Assembly (NCBI GenBank): GCA_035079385.1
Contig: JAVHKY010000013.1
Location: 2,170,001 to 2,234,000 of the forward strand
Direction: 5' to 3'
DNA from: Aspidiotus rigidus
Taxonomy: Eukaryota > Arthropoda > Insecta > Hemiptera > Diaspididae
DNA length: 64,000 nucleotides
How positions within the stretch are numbered: the first letter of the stretch is position 1; every line of letters begins with the position of its first letter. The position numbers were made by a program, and so were the translations under genes. Below are positions 41,285 through 53,300 of this stretch, in pieces. The notes under the pieces were generated by a model. That model saw only the letters and a program-made list of their open reading frames with translations. It ran no database searches and had not been told where the DNA came from.

Positions 41285-44200
41285 TCAGTATGTTGCAAAA
41301 GAGTCCTTCGAGTTTTGCTCGTTGTCGCGTCGTGGACACCGAATATTTGGATTGAAAGAGTAATGAGCTTTTGCATCATCTTCCGGTTCTGAAATCCAAT
41401 GCTTTTGATTTTTGATCCGAAACCATTGTGTATAGGCTAAACAAGAAAAAGAAATCAAACGGTATTAAAATCAGAAGTATAGAGATGAAAATTTACCCTT
41501 CATCCAGAATCTTTTAGAAATTGAAATATTCGGAAGCACTTGAGACAGAGCCCTACACAGAAGAGAAAGAGCGAATGGTACAAGCGTATTGTGCTTACCA
41601 CCCCTAAACGAATTCTTAGTCACACGTGAGAAAAATCTGACTTGATACCAAATCACAACTGAAATTCATACACCACCCTCAAAAAAAACAAAAATCCTTC
41701 AGTTCGTTTAAGAAGTTTTATTTTGTATGTTCGCAACAAAATGGAACAAAGAATTAATGATATTTTAGTTTGTCAATCCAAGTTTTCACTCAAACACATA
41801 AATATGTAAGAAAAATAAAAAAGTGCACCGAAGTTCATGTTTCCTTTTTCTGCAAAATCGTACAAATATTTATAATTTTTCAAAGTCAAATGGTCACATG
41901 AAAGTCAAATGTAATTCAGAAAACGATTTTCTTCCAAATTTCGATTCTTGATTTTTACGTGAAACTTAAAAATCTAAACTCTTCCAAGTCATCAGAAGGT
42001 TATGAGATCGTTAGCGAATACTAGATGGTGGAAGCTAAAAGTTAGAATACCTTCTCATGCAGGGCCGGATTTAGAGGGACCCCCACAAAATAAGGGATGA
42101 GGGCCCATATCCTTGAAACATCGTACGGGTAAGGGCAAGGCCCGAGATGTTGAAAAAAAAAAAAAGGCCCCACAATCCTGGACGGGCCCCGGACATTGAA
42201 ACTTCTAAATTCGGGCCTATTCTCATTGAACGAATTCCCTGTAACTCACCTATTTTTTCGCCGTAGATAACTGGACAAGCTGCGTGGTCAGTCAACTCTT
42301 CTTTAGTTTCATCAACTTTCATATTTATCCATAATAAAGCCGAGCCTTTGACCGGTTTTACGCTGAGTTTTAAAAGAGAAAACACCGTACCTCCACCAAG
42401 GGCGACATCATTAAACTGCATTTCAATCGTAATAATATTTATTCTATCTACAAAATAAAGCTTTCCCTACGAACTTTTCTAGATGAAGAAATTGACCTAT
42501 CAATGCGTGGGTAAATTCTTCGAGAAAAATGAATTTACCGTAATAAAACTCTGCCACGACTTCGGTGCGATAAAAATCGAATTTTTGATAGAAAATGCAT
42601 CAGACGGAATACTATGAATTTCTTTCTACTATACGCTCTATGCGCACTCACTCACAACAGACAATAAAGATTCTGCGTAGGACGAAATCCTGACATATTA
42701 ATTTATACCTTTTATTTAGGTATCTATACAAAAAAAAATATATTGGTACGAGGAAACTTACTGCTCAATACTTACATACATTAAAGTGGTTGCTACTCGA
42801 TTTCCTGTATCGCTACAATCCGAACACTGCAAAAAAAAATTTTTTTTTAATTTCAATCACCTTGACTCTAGTGTAATTCAAAGCGACAATTGTTTGCATC
42901 TAAATACCATTATGAACTCTAGAGATTATTAAATTCTCACATTTCTCAGAAAATCGGAGTGCTCACGATAAAAGCCACCAGGAGTGTAATATAACATTTG
43001 AGGCTTTTCTTCACTGAATGTTAGAGATAAAGAAGTCATATCTGACAATCTGTTTTTAAGATTAAAATATTTACGGTCCTCGAAAGTCTCTAGAAATGCT
43101 CTTTGACAAACTCGATAACGAGGCTCAAACACGCGAACACCCTTCTTCATAACTTTAGCAGTTTCCAACTGAAACAGAAAGGGATATGATGAAAGCTATC
43201 CAATGGGTAAAGTTTTTGTGTAGTTTTTGTGTAGTTTTTGTGTGATCCTAATAATAGAAAACGAATTCATCACCAGATTGAGGGAATCATTTTTCATCGA
43301 ATCAATTTCAGAATCGTAGATTACGTCTCGGAAAATTGAAACTTTCGGTTGCAACGATAATATTTCTTCTTTGAGCGGAGCTATAGTCAGGAAGAACGAA
43401 TTATGATGATTGTAGCGGCATTTTAGATTTCGTAGCGCCCCTTCGTTTTCATAATCGCCTGCACAAGCTTTCCTGCTTGCATAACGTCTAAGAAATGCGG
43501 CAGTCCACTATTTCGGTTTCATGAACAGATTACTACGTACAGTAAAGAACTGATATATTTGATATTTTTCTCACACGTTCAGAACTTACGTTGCCGGAAT
43601 CCTGCGTTAATTTAGTGTTTAAATCAATAATTATGCGATCAGAGGAATCTATCTCTAAATAATGACCTATCTCCGTTCTAGCGAGTGATTTGTCACCTGA
43701 AACAGATGATGAATCAGGATAAGGACAATACGAAAAAAAAAATATATATTTAAAAGGTTATTACTTTTTCTCGACAAAGGTACTTCCCTCTCTAGCTACC
43801 TTCTGTATGCCCTCATATTTATATAGCTCTGAAGTCGAAATTTCTTAAAATATCCTTCCCCTCGTATGCTAATTGCTTCGGAATCATTAGTCAAAATGTT
43901 TTTAATTCACTAACCGATCTAGTCTATCTGTCGACGTGAGGTATAGGCCTCCAGTATTTTAGCACATCTCGTACGGCCATTGAGGTTCTTTAGCCTAGTA
44001 AATGTGTGAACATTCATGAGGCAAATTATCTCTGTCCGGTATAGATACACTGAGCTGGTGTACAAGTTGTACATTGGCTAAATACACATAGACCTTACAC
44101 ATCCCAGGACACCTTCAAATGCGATGCGTGCGGAAAGATCGTCCCATCAAAAATAGGACTCATTTCTGCAAGCCCCTGTGCGAAGACGGAACTCTGCCCG

Positions 44201-47200
44201 GTAAATCCCTACAGGCATTAAGGCCGTACGATTATTACATGACGTCATTAGAGGGTGAACTAGACAACCCTTACCTCACCCTCCTCCTTGTGTTGCTGTA
44301 TCAAAATGTGTCATGTTGGTTCATGTTGTGCAGAGTTCAACCTCTCTCACATCTTCGTCAAGTCCCTAATTTTCGTGAAATTACAACACAGCAACCCAGC
44401 AGGCGCTGACATACAAAAAGAATAAGGATACTCAGTTAGGGACAAGAACAAAATGAACAACCAAAGACACAAGAGGATGTTTAGAGAGAGAAATGAAAGA
44501 AAAATTGTTTGTGTACGTTAGTTTAATAAATGTCTGCAGTTTACCAATGAGTAAAGCAGACAAAATGATCATTCTGGAAATTTGTTGCCGTGTATCTTTA
44601 TCAAATTTGTTCCAGCAACCCGGGAGCCAATTTGTCGTTATTTCGTGGTTATCCTTGAAAGCTCCTATTGCACCAATGTAAAAGCAATCTTGAGCTGCAA
44701 AATAATATTCCAAGGATCAAACTGAACATATTGCTTTTAAAATCTGCGAAAAGAGGAATAGTATCCAAAGATTTAATTTTTTGATTCGTTTATAGCAGAA
44801 TTCAAAATTTTCCGAGTCCCTAAATAGTTCAACGTCATTAGGCTTGCTATGGTGAGGTCTGGTCCCTTCTCCAATTGTATTTTTATTGTACTTATATGAA
44901 GATGCCAATTTAGTCGAGAGCGTTCGTGCCTATTATACGATTTTGTAATTTTTGCGTTTATTTAATTCTTATTACGGAACCAAATCTTCGAGTTGGGAGG
45001 AAGATTTCAAAAATGTAGTTGCGAAGGTCAATAGGTATAATAGAGGACCTGACGCATTGAGTAGACAAATGAAGATTTGTTGAAGTACCTATAGATGATG
45101 TGGGTCGAAGTTATTCAGGATCTCTGCCGTGCTGACGTCAGATTCCTATTTTTCATGTACCTAACTCTGGGAAATTGAATTCTGAAAGTACCTAGACAAA
45201 CGTAATCTACGAAAGTTGTGAAAACTCAAAAAAACATCTCTAATGGAGAAGTTTATAATTTTATGGCTTCGAAAAGTTCTTCTTTGTACGGACATCGTAC
45301 TTACTTGTTAAAGCGGATTCTACGAACACATTGTCAAACAAATAGCCGTCCATTATGTCAGAAGTAGTAAGATTGTAGGCTCGTTGCATTTCGATTAAAC
45401 GGCGGACTTCATCATACAGATGATCTTCGTCAGGTAGACGACCAATATGTCTTGGGAATATTTTCAACATAACATCTAAAAAGTATCGTCTATGATTCTA
45501 CTCGTTAGTAATTAAATTAGAGGCAGGGGAGGAGCACTGCTCCCATCATCTTCATCTCCAAACTTTATCTGCTTTCTTATGAACGTCCGCCTTACCGTCG
45601 TAACTATTTGTCGTCATATTTTCTTTGACTTCATTGAGATCAACAGTTAAATATTTAATAGTCTTGTAAATGGCTAATGGATTCCACGCGAATTCGTTTT
45701 CATTAGCGTAAAGTTGTTTGTTCATTATCAATCGATTTGCAAATCTATCAAATTAAAAGAATAGAAACACAACTTTCTATATAGAAAATCTGATCACAAA
45801 AAAAAGTAGTAAAAACAAAGGTGACTCATTTCACTTGTGCAAATAATTCAGTCTTGTATTCTCCACTTTGATGTACACTCGTAGTAAATTGATAAGGTTC
45901 GTTTCTTCTTCGATAAGCTGGAAGTAGTCGCTTATTGATAAATTGTCGAATACGAGACATAATGTAGCAGATAATATCATCGTTTGGTATAGTGGCCTGA
46001 AAATGGTAGACGTATGAAAACCTTGGCATACGAAACAGAGTTGTTTTACTTTCAACGTCTTCACAATGAATGGGCTAATTTTTGGAATGATGAAAAGGGT
46101 TAACGGGGGATGATTGGAAATCTACAGAGGCAGCGCGAGAAGTTGAGCTCGAGCGTTCACAGGTACGTGCACGTCAAAGGCTGGCACAGCAAATACTAAA
46201 GTAAGAGTGATAAGTGAGGAGCGCTGTGAGCACTGAACGATTTCTCCCAATCTAGATTTAATTTAACTTGTTATCAAGCGACTTTTTTTCTCGTGGTAAG
46301 TACCTTAAATTAAAATAATATAGATGATTTATGCGAAAAATATGATGGAGTTAAAAGCACAGGACCTATTTGGTACACTTCAAAATGTTTCACTCCTCAG
46401 TTGGTCTCCGATATGGTTTGTAGATGGAACTTTCAAAGTCGTCCCGGCTCTGTTTTACCAATTATACACAATTCATGCGTTACACGAGGGAGAGACACAT
46501 CCGCTTCTGTACGCATTGCTCCCTAACAAATCTTCGAGTACTTACGTCCAACTACGTCTAGCTCCCGAGATCATTTTGACGGACTTTGAGAACGCGGTAA
46601 TAAACGCTCTGCGTAGTATTTTTCCTGACGCGCAACACCAAGGGTACTTCTTCCATTTCACTCAGGCTATAATGTGTCACGTGGCCGCGAGTGGTCTTAA
46701 GAAGCGGTAGATTTTGCGCTACGTTCTCGGTACCTCGCTTCTTCCACCTGAACTGGAACCCGTCGTGGACTATTTCGAAGACACGTGGATTGGACAATAC
46801 CAACGAGGGTGGCGACGTCGACGGGCTCCTCTATTTCCGCTCGAGCTCTGGAACTGCTTCAACGCTGCCATCCATAACCTACCGAAGACAAATAACGCAG
46901 TCGAAGGTTGGTACCAGTATGCCTTTGGAGCAACAGTTGACACTGTCCACGCGAATGTGTACCGTCTCTTCAAGGCCCTCAAGAAAGAGCAAGTTCTCAC
47001 GGAGGCGCGATACGAGCAGCAGCTGGCAGGAGAACCACCAGCAAGATCCCATCGAAAGTATAAAGACTGCGTTTTGAGACTGCAGACACGTGGAGACTGA
47101 TGTCGTCGAGTACCTACGAGGTGTGGCTCACAACATAGCCTATTGATATTCTGGACAACAGCTCAACGCTGACACTCATTTTTGACTACCCTATACACCT

Positions 47201-47494
47201 ACAATGACGACGCCTCTGTACGGGCAAACAAAAGTACACATTTTTTGGAAGACTATGTGAAACGACCTCCTCGTGGAGTCTTCTAGGTCACGCTAACAGG
47301 CTCACATTTCTTAAGAATTTTTCAATTCAGACGAATTTTTGCACAGGCAAACTTTCCTCAAGTAAATTTTCTTATAAGGCAAAATTTCACTGTACAGTTT
47401 TTACCCTGGATATTGCTTTTGACATTTGAGAAACAGGGAAGGGTTGATAAATAATAATAATATGAAAATTTACGTACCAGAAATATTGTATCAT
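41285..47494 (-). CDS. Prolyl 4-hydroxylase alpha-like, gene B, complete
   Basis: Eleven exons: 47494-47478, 45996-45835, 45744-45596, 45475-45305, 44694-44545, 43696-43590, 43507-43274, 43168-42941, 42826-42776, 42415-42250 and 41436-41285. The joined 1587 nt give 528 aa with no break. The domain order is as in A: leader (MIQYF...), P4Ha_N start (SDYFQLIEEETNLINLLRVY), TPR-like peptide-binding region, then the oxygenase with H400-x-D402, distal H467 and K477 (GEKI). Exon 2 is 15 nt shorter than in A and C, removing five residues near the end of the leader. Exon 9 lacks one codon. The C-terminus is longer (NEQNSKDSFATY). Intron 1 holds a MULE relic, and intron 10 a hAT-type MITE. Sequence and intron content are closer to C than to A. 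The acceptor-like CAG found directly before the ATG in A, C and the orphan exon is missing here, so its 5'UTR may differ. Confidence 0.92.
42060..42219. mobile_element. hAT-type MITE in P4H-B intron 10
   Basis: 160 bp. It begins CAGGGCCGGATTTAG and ends CTAAATTCGGGCCTA, which are imperfect inverted ends. It is flanked by a near-perfect 8-bp duplication (TTCTCATG left, TTCTCATT right), as hAT transposases make. It is absent from the same intron of A and C. Confidence 0.75.
43740..44500. other. P4H-B intron 5 with a fossil Cys-rich coding relic
   Basis: About 44110-44215 reads FKCDACGKIVPSKIGL on plus. This resembles the zinc-finger tail (F-x-C-x2-C...SxIGL) often found at the 3' end of non-LTR elements. 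A diverged copy (FTCDGCKKI) is at the matching place in gene C (about 53640-53690). It therefore predates the B/C duplication. It is not a functional gene. Confidence 0.4.
46324..47150 (+). pseudogene. MULE transposase relic in P4H-B intron 1
   Basis: On the opposite strand to the host gene. The MULE domain is clear: WFVDGTFKVVP (first Asp), a PEIILTDFENAV block (second Asp), FFHFTQA and KTNNAVEGWYQYAF (Glu), so all three DDE residues remain. Translation is broken by an in-frame TAG at 46708-46710 (after GLKKR) and by a deletion after STYVQL. A frameshift near 47090 precedes the DVVEYLRGVAHNI tail. The usual GC-F-FH cysteine is Tyr. Comparison with gene C intron 1 suggests an insert of about 46315-47410. 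No terminal inverted repeats were found. It is dead as an enzyme unless read through. Confidence 0.82.
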
Positions 47495-48564
47495 TTGGGA
47501 AGTTAGGAAGAAAAAAATATAGTCTTTCACTTTTTCAAACTTGTTGAAAAATTATTATAAAATTTATTGTAATCGTATCCTAATATTACATTCGTAGAAC
47601 AGAATCCTTTCACGATCACTCTAAAATTGTTATCAATATATATGTAGTTACTACTTTTTCAAAATGACAATCATGATTTATGTCATATACGCTTATGTTC
47701 CTGGTGAAAACAAAAGTGTAATGAACTCTACTCTTATAAGTTTACTTAATAATTCAAATTCTTAATTCGTAAGTCGCAAGTTCACGAACTCGAACGTTCC
47801 AATTTTTAAGCAGGTACCAACGCACAATAGTGTGTCTACGTGATTTTTTAGATTTGGAGGTGTCTCAAATAATTTTCCTATCGCAACTATTTGTAAATTT
47901 CCTCGTCATTACCCATTTTCTTTAGTAACATGCACCTCGAAAGCTTCATCAAAAATTTTTCATATTCTTGAAGTAAGTTAATGCACAGGAAGTGGTTGGT
48001 TGAATATATCATAATTCTGCTAAGTATTCAGCCAATTCGGAGTTTTTAGTAAATTACTAAACTAGTGGGAAAATATAGCGATTTATGAACGAGTGCGACG
48101 TTAGCAAAACGAGGCAAAGCCGAGGGAAGCTACGCACAAGTCGTACATCGCTATCTTGACCACGAGTTTAGTGTGCTATTTTTCCGAATCGAAATTATTG
48201 GAAAGTGTTTTGTCTTCCGAATGTTTTTCTTTTTCTTAGAGGGCTGACAATTTTTCCACTGAAATACGCCATTCAATGACGTCACAGTGTAGAAACAAGA
48301 GCAGTCATCAAAATTGATAATAAAATAGCGCTCTTTGCTCATAGAAGTTTACCGTATTCACTTTCCTATATGTCGATTCGGAAAAAAACTTTTTGCAGCT
48401 CCACAGAATAAGCCTCGGATCAGTTCTAAACTTTGGTACTCCGTTTTCTTGTGAAGGTCCTGATTTTAACAGGATGTTTTTTCCCAGGCTGCTCAACCTT
48501 TAGTCACCGTTGCGTCACTGATTGGGCCTGGCCACGCCTGGCGAGGAGTATCAGAGTGTATGTA
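47495..48564. other. Upstream region of P4H-B and spacer
   Basis: The first 330 bp match the upstream regions of A, C and the orphan exon, including a minus-strand TATAAG at 47733-47738. Beyond about 47830 nothing was recognised. Confidence 0.5.
47733..47738 (-). promoter_or_regulatory. Putative TATA box of P4H-B
   Basis: TATAAG on the minus strand, about 30-35 nt before a conserved ACCAGGAAC segment in the paralogous upstream regions. That segment is a likely start of a short 5'UTR exon. Confidence 0.4.
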
Positions 48565-49166
48565 CAGTAACTCCCGCTTAATGTGATTGCGCTTAATAGC
48601 ATAAATCGCTTTATATTATAGAAAATGCTTGGGACGGAACGTTTGTACAATAATGTACATGAATTTGACCGCATAATGTAAAAAACAGACCGCTTAATGT
48701 TATAATAAATATTTGACGAAAAAATCGCTGAAAAGACTAGGATTGACAAGAAAAATCGTGAAAATGAGATAAAATATGTACGAAACCAACTTAGACTTGC
48801 TGTTTTATTCGCCTCTCGCAATTTTTTTATAGGATCGATGCTCAGAGTGTATTCATTGTTACTGGGAACGTATTTGTGATACCTGTTCTCTCTCGCAAAG
48901 ATGAGTAAACGTAAGAGATGTGATTTTAGTGCAACCGAAAAATTTGATTTGTTGAAAAAATATGACAGTCTAAGAAAAAATAATTTGTTTTCATGTATGT
49001 ATAAGTATGACAGTAATGTTACCCATTATAAAAAAGCAAAAATACAGTACACATTTACATTTTCATGAAAAAAATTTTTTTTTGTGTGTTCGGATATTAG
49101 CATAGACCGCTTATTATTATACATTACACTCTGTCCCGATGCGATCACATTAAGCGGGAGTTACTG
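48565..49166. mobile_element. Non-autonomous pogo/Tigger (Tc1-mariner) derivative
   Basis: 602 bp with identical inverted ends of at least 23 bp (CAGTAACTCCCGCTTAATGT...) between TA dinucleotides at 48563 and 49167. Several internal GACCGCTTAATGT repeats occur. Inside is the start of the transposase (48901-49068). Everything after its first helix-turn-helix is deleted. Confidence 0.88.
48901..49068 (+). pseudogene. Pogo transposase N-terminal fragment
   Basis: 55 codons beginning MSKRKRCDFSATEKFDLLKK, the N-terminal CENP-B/psq-type helix-turn-helix of Tigger transposases. About 30 residues are family-like. The rest is AT-rich read-through to TGA. No DDE domain is present. Confidence 0.8.
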
Positions 49167-49294
49167 TAGTTATTATAGACAGCCGCCCTCGTTGAGTAGT
49201 ACTCGCTGCTCTCGCGTTCTCACGCATTTCAGGGTATTTTGCAAGGTGTTGCAGCCAGCCGAAAGTCAGAAGCCATATTCAGCCGAGTTTTTGG

Positions 49295-49616
49295 CAGGGC
49301 TGCTTAGCCAATTGTATTGGCTAAAAACTTAGCTAAAAGCTAACCCTTCAAATTGATTGGCTTTGGCTATCAGCTAATGGCCAACCCAGTCTCATTAGCT
49401 AGCTAACAGCTGGCAATGGCTAACGACTAAGAGCTAAAAGCTAACGACTGAGTGGGAGAGAGGGTCACTCCAATGTGGAGGAATGAGGTGTGGGGAAGAG
49501 AAAATATTCGCCGTTAACAATTCCAATTTAAATGGCTAACGGGTAGCTAATTTTGGATGAAAATTGCTCGGCTAACGGCTAACGACTAATGTCTTCGGTT
49601 TAGCTAAGCAGTCCTG
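49295..49616. mobile_element. hAT-type MITE built of GCTAA repeats
   Basis: 322 bp. The ends are CAGGGCTGCTTAGCCAA and, inverted, CAGGACTGCTTAGCTAA (15 of 17 matching). The 8-bp flanks are GTTTTTGG and GTTTCTGG. The interior is full of GCTAAC/GCTAA in both orientations, like transposase-binding subterminal repeats. The outer flanks (49250-49290, 49625-49690) carry related AGCCGAA/GGCTTCAGC repeats, as if nested in an older relative. Confidence 0.78.
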
Positions 49617-49699
49617 GTTTCTGGAGTATTTGGCTTCAGCTTTTTCAAAGCCGTATACTTTCAGCTATCAGCCAAAAGCTGAATTAAGCCGTATTTTTT

Positions 49700-50376
49700 T
49701 GACTTCTTTTGGCTGACGATGATTTGAACAAAGAATTCAATTTATGGTTTTTTTGACAGGTAAATGTAAGCGCAATTGTAATTATTGGTACTTATGAATG
49801 AACCAATCGACAGAATTTTCAATCTTGATTTCTTGAGAAAGGATTTTCATAAAGCCGGATGATATGAATCGTACATTTGTACTTGCGGGCTATGGCAGCA
49901 AAAGATCCAGATGAGCGTCCTGTGAGGAATATCATGAGGCAGACTTTCATGCACATGGGCGACAGGATACTGACCTGAAATACTGGGCAGATAAGCTTGA
50001 TGATGACTTTTCGCAAGAAGTTTAAACGTGGAAAGAGAAATATGTAGTAATCACTATTAAAAAAAACAGTTTTACATTTGTACTTGCGAATGATGACAGC
50101 AATGTCCAGAAGAGCATTCCGTGCAGAAGGAGGCTTCTGCGATGTCGGCGATTGAAAAGTTGATACAACGAACACTCGAATTTTGAAGTAATTCCTTGTT
50201 GGGAGGTATTCAACGGGAACCCGTATTCAACAATTCACGGTAGAAACTTTTCTTCGATTCGATGATTCCCTCAAATTTTCTACCAAATTCAAAAATTGGC
50301 TCACAACGATGGGGAAAAAGAAAAAAATTGTCTTTAACGAAAACGAGTTTATTCGTCGATATCAAGTTAAAATTTC
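49700..50376. other. Spacer downstream of P4H-C
   Basis: Contains a diverged direct repeat of about 75 bp (ACATTTGTACTTGCG...GACAGCAA at about 49870 and 50072). The minus-strand AATAAA of gene C is at 50348-50353. The longest minus frame (49819-50175) spans the repeat and is unrecognised. Confidence 0.45.
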
Positions 50377-53300
50377 TCAGTATGTTGAACAAGATTCGCT
50401 GTCGCGTCGTGGACAACGAATATTTGGGTTGAACGAGTAATGAGCTTTTGCATCGTCTTCCGGCTCTGAAATCCAATGATCTTGACCTTTGGTCCGAAAC
50501 CATTGTGTATAGGCTAAACAAAAACGAGAAATCAATCGGCATGAAAATCGGAAGTATAAAAATCAAAATTTTTCCCAGCTCTACCCTGAATCTTTTCGAA
50601 ATTGAAATATTCGAAAGCACTTTGAAGAGAGCCCTACCCGGATGGGGAAGAGCGAATAATGCAAGCGTACAATGCTTACCACCCCTGAACGAATTCTTAT
50701 AATCAAACGTGAGAAAAATCTGATATTGAATCATAATTGAAAATGCACATATACTAGGCTTGAAAAACCAAAAAACATTCAGTTCGTAATTTAAAATTTT
50801 CTCTCAAGCTCACTGCTTAGACACGGATACACAGACGTAATCCATTTGTTTTTTTTTTTTTTTGGGGGGGGGGGAAGGGCAAAATATTGTACAAGTCTTC
50901 ATATTTAGCATAATCAATCGCAAATTAGAATTTTTCAAAGTCAGAAGGTTAGATGGAAGTCGAACGTAATTTAAAAAGGCAAAATCTGTTCAAGTTTCGA
51001 CTTTTGGATTTTCTCGTGAGACTCAAGAGTCCAGATTTTTCCAAGTATAATCGGAAGGTTACGAGAAGATGGTTGTCATTAAATATTTTCCGATAAAAAA
51101 ATTTTCTAGGGGTATATTCGCGCCTTTTGAATTTTCAACTTACCTATTTTTTCACCATAAATAACTGGACAACCTGCGTGGTTAGTCATCTCTTCTTTCG
51201 TTTCATCAACCACCATGTTTATCCAGAATATAGACGAGCCTTTGACCGGTTTTACACTGAGTTTCAGAAGAGGAAACACCGTATGTCCACCAAGAGCGAC
51301 ATCATTCAACTATATTTCAATCACAATAATATTGATTCAATCTACAAAGAAAAGCTTTCACCTTTCGCAGAACCCTAAGAACTTTTCTTGAAAAAATTAT
51401 GTCGACTTTTTATAACGCTTTATAGATAATCAATGTTTTGTGTAGATTCTACAAGAAAAATGCGACTGCGGTGCGACAAAATCCAGTTTTCTGATCAGAA
51501 ACACCCCGGAAGGATAGGTACCTTGAATTTTTTTCTATTGTTGAGAGCAATACGTCCTAGGCAATTGGGTAACTTGCAATAAATATACACTGATCACTCT
51601 ATTTGCATCTACTTCCACGTATTCTTGGTGGCGCTAATTTGTTAAAAATTGTCTCCTTGAGAATCCCTGAGAGTGAAGCTATCTCTTTCAGAGGGCTGAA
51701 CGTGCAACCGAAATCTGTCTGTTCAATTATTTCGTGAACTGCGCAACCTACGCCTAAAATACAACTGAACAGTATTCTTGTGATTTTTCAATCAACGGGA
51801 TGAAAATCGAGAGAACATGCCGTCGAAATGACACCCACGAAGAAGCTTTTTCAGGTTCATTTCCTCAGTCCCCATCCCGATTTTTAGTCCGGAACCGGGC
51901 TGAATCATTTGTGCCAGATTGTGCCGTCGAACTTTTCGTTTGCCTTTGTCTCCTTCCTTATGAAGCGCTGGGGATCATTAGACGTGCAAGAACAATTTTG
52001 GAAAACGAAAAGGACTTTTGGGAACAATATAGATGGAATCATTAGTGCTACGTCCGTGCTGGATTGTGCTGTCAAGTTTTATATCTGTGCTGGTATTTTC
52101 TTCCTCAATTGTTTGGGAGGAATCAAAAGATTCCATGAAGATTCTGCGCGGTACGAAAAGCTGATATAATCATTTATACCTTTTCTGTACATACGAAATA
52201 TCATAGTAAGAGAGAACTTACTGCGCAACACTTACATACATTAACGTGGTTGCTACTCGATTTCCTTTAAGGCTACAATCATCCGAACACTGTAAAAAAA
52301 AAGAATTCTTCAATTACCTTGATACCAATTAAGAACACCATCTGTGTGTAGCTAAGTACCAGTTTATATTATTACCTATGTAGATACTACAAGTAGGTAT
52401 TGGGTAATCACCTTGTTTAAAAAATCGCAGTGATCACGATAAAAACCACCAGGAGTGTAATGTAACATTTGAGGCTTTTCACTGAGTTTTAGGGATAAAG
52501 AAGTCATATCTGACAATCTGTTTCTTAGATTATTATATTTACGGTCCTCGAAAGTCTCTAAAAATGCTCTTTGACAAACTCGATAACGAAGCTCAAACAC
52601 GCGAACACCCTTCTTCATAACTTTAGCAGTTTCCAACTGAAACAGAAAGGGACATGATAAAAGCTATCCAATGAGTAAAAATTATGTGTGATCCTAATAA
52701 TAGAAAACGAGAATCATTACCAGATTGAGGGCATCTTTTTTCATCGAATCAATTTCAGAATCGTGGATTACGTCTCGGAATATTGAAACTTTTGGTTGCA
52801 ACGATAATATTTCTTCTTTGAGCGGAGCTATAGTCAGGAAGAACGAATTATGATGATTGTAGCGGCATTTCAGATTCCTTAGCGCCCCTTCGTTTCCGTA
52901 ATCGCCTGCGCAGGCTTTTCTACTTGCATAATTCTTATGCGAGACGGGTGTCCACTAATTCGGTTCCACAATATTGAATTAATAAAATAGAAATTAGATA
53001 TAAATTTGATATTTCTTACACGTCCGGGACTCACGTTGCCAGAATCCTCCCTTAATTTTATGTTCAAATCTATAATTATGCGGTCAGAGTCATCTTTTTC
53101 TAAATATTTATCTATTTCCGTTTGAGCGAGTGATTTGTCACCTAAAATAGGTTAACAATGGGGATAAGGACAATATAAATACAAAGGAGAACAAAAGAGA
53201 ACACATATTCTTATTTAAAAGTTCATTACAATCGAAAAGATAAGGAAAACGAAAATAAAGTAGAGGATTTCAAGGTCTCTAGGACATCTAAATCTAAGAT

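Noticed and set aside
42071..42421. 116-codon continuous minus frame covering P4H-B exon 10 and beyond
   Set aside because: Only the part above 42250 is exon. The rest reads into the intron and a hAT MITE; paralogues show the GTGAGT donor is used.
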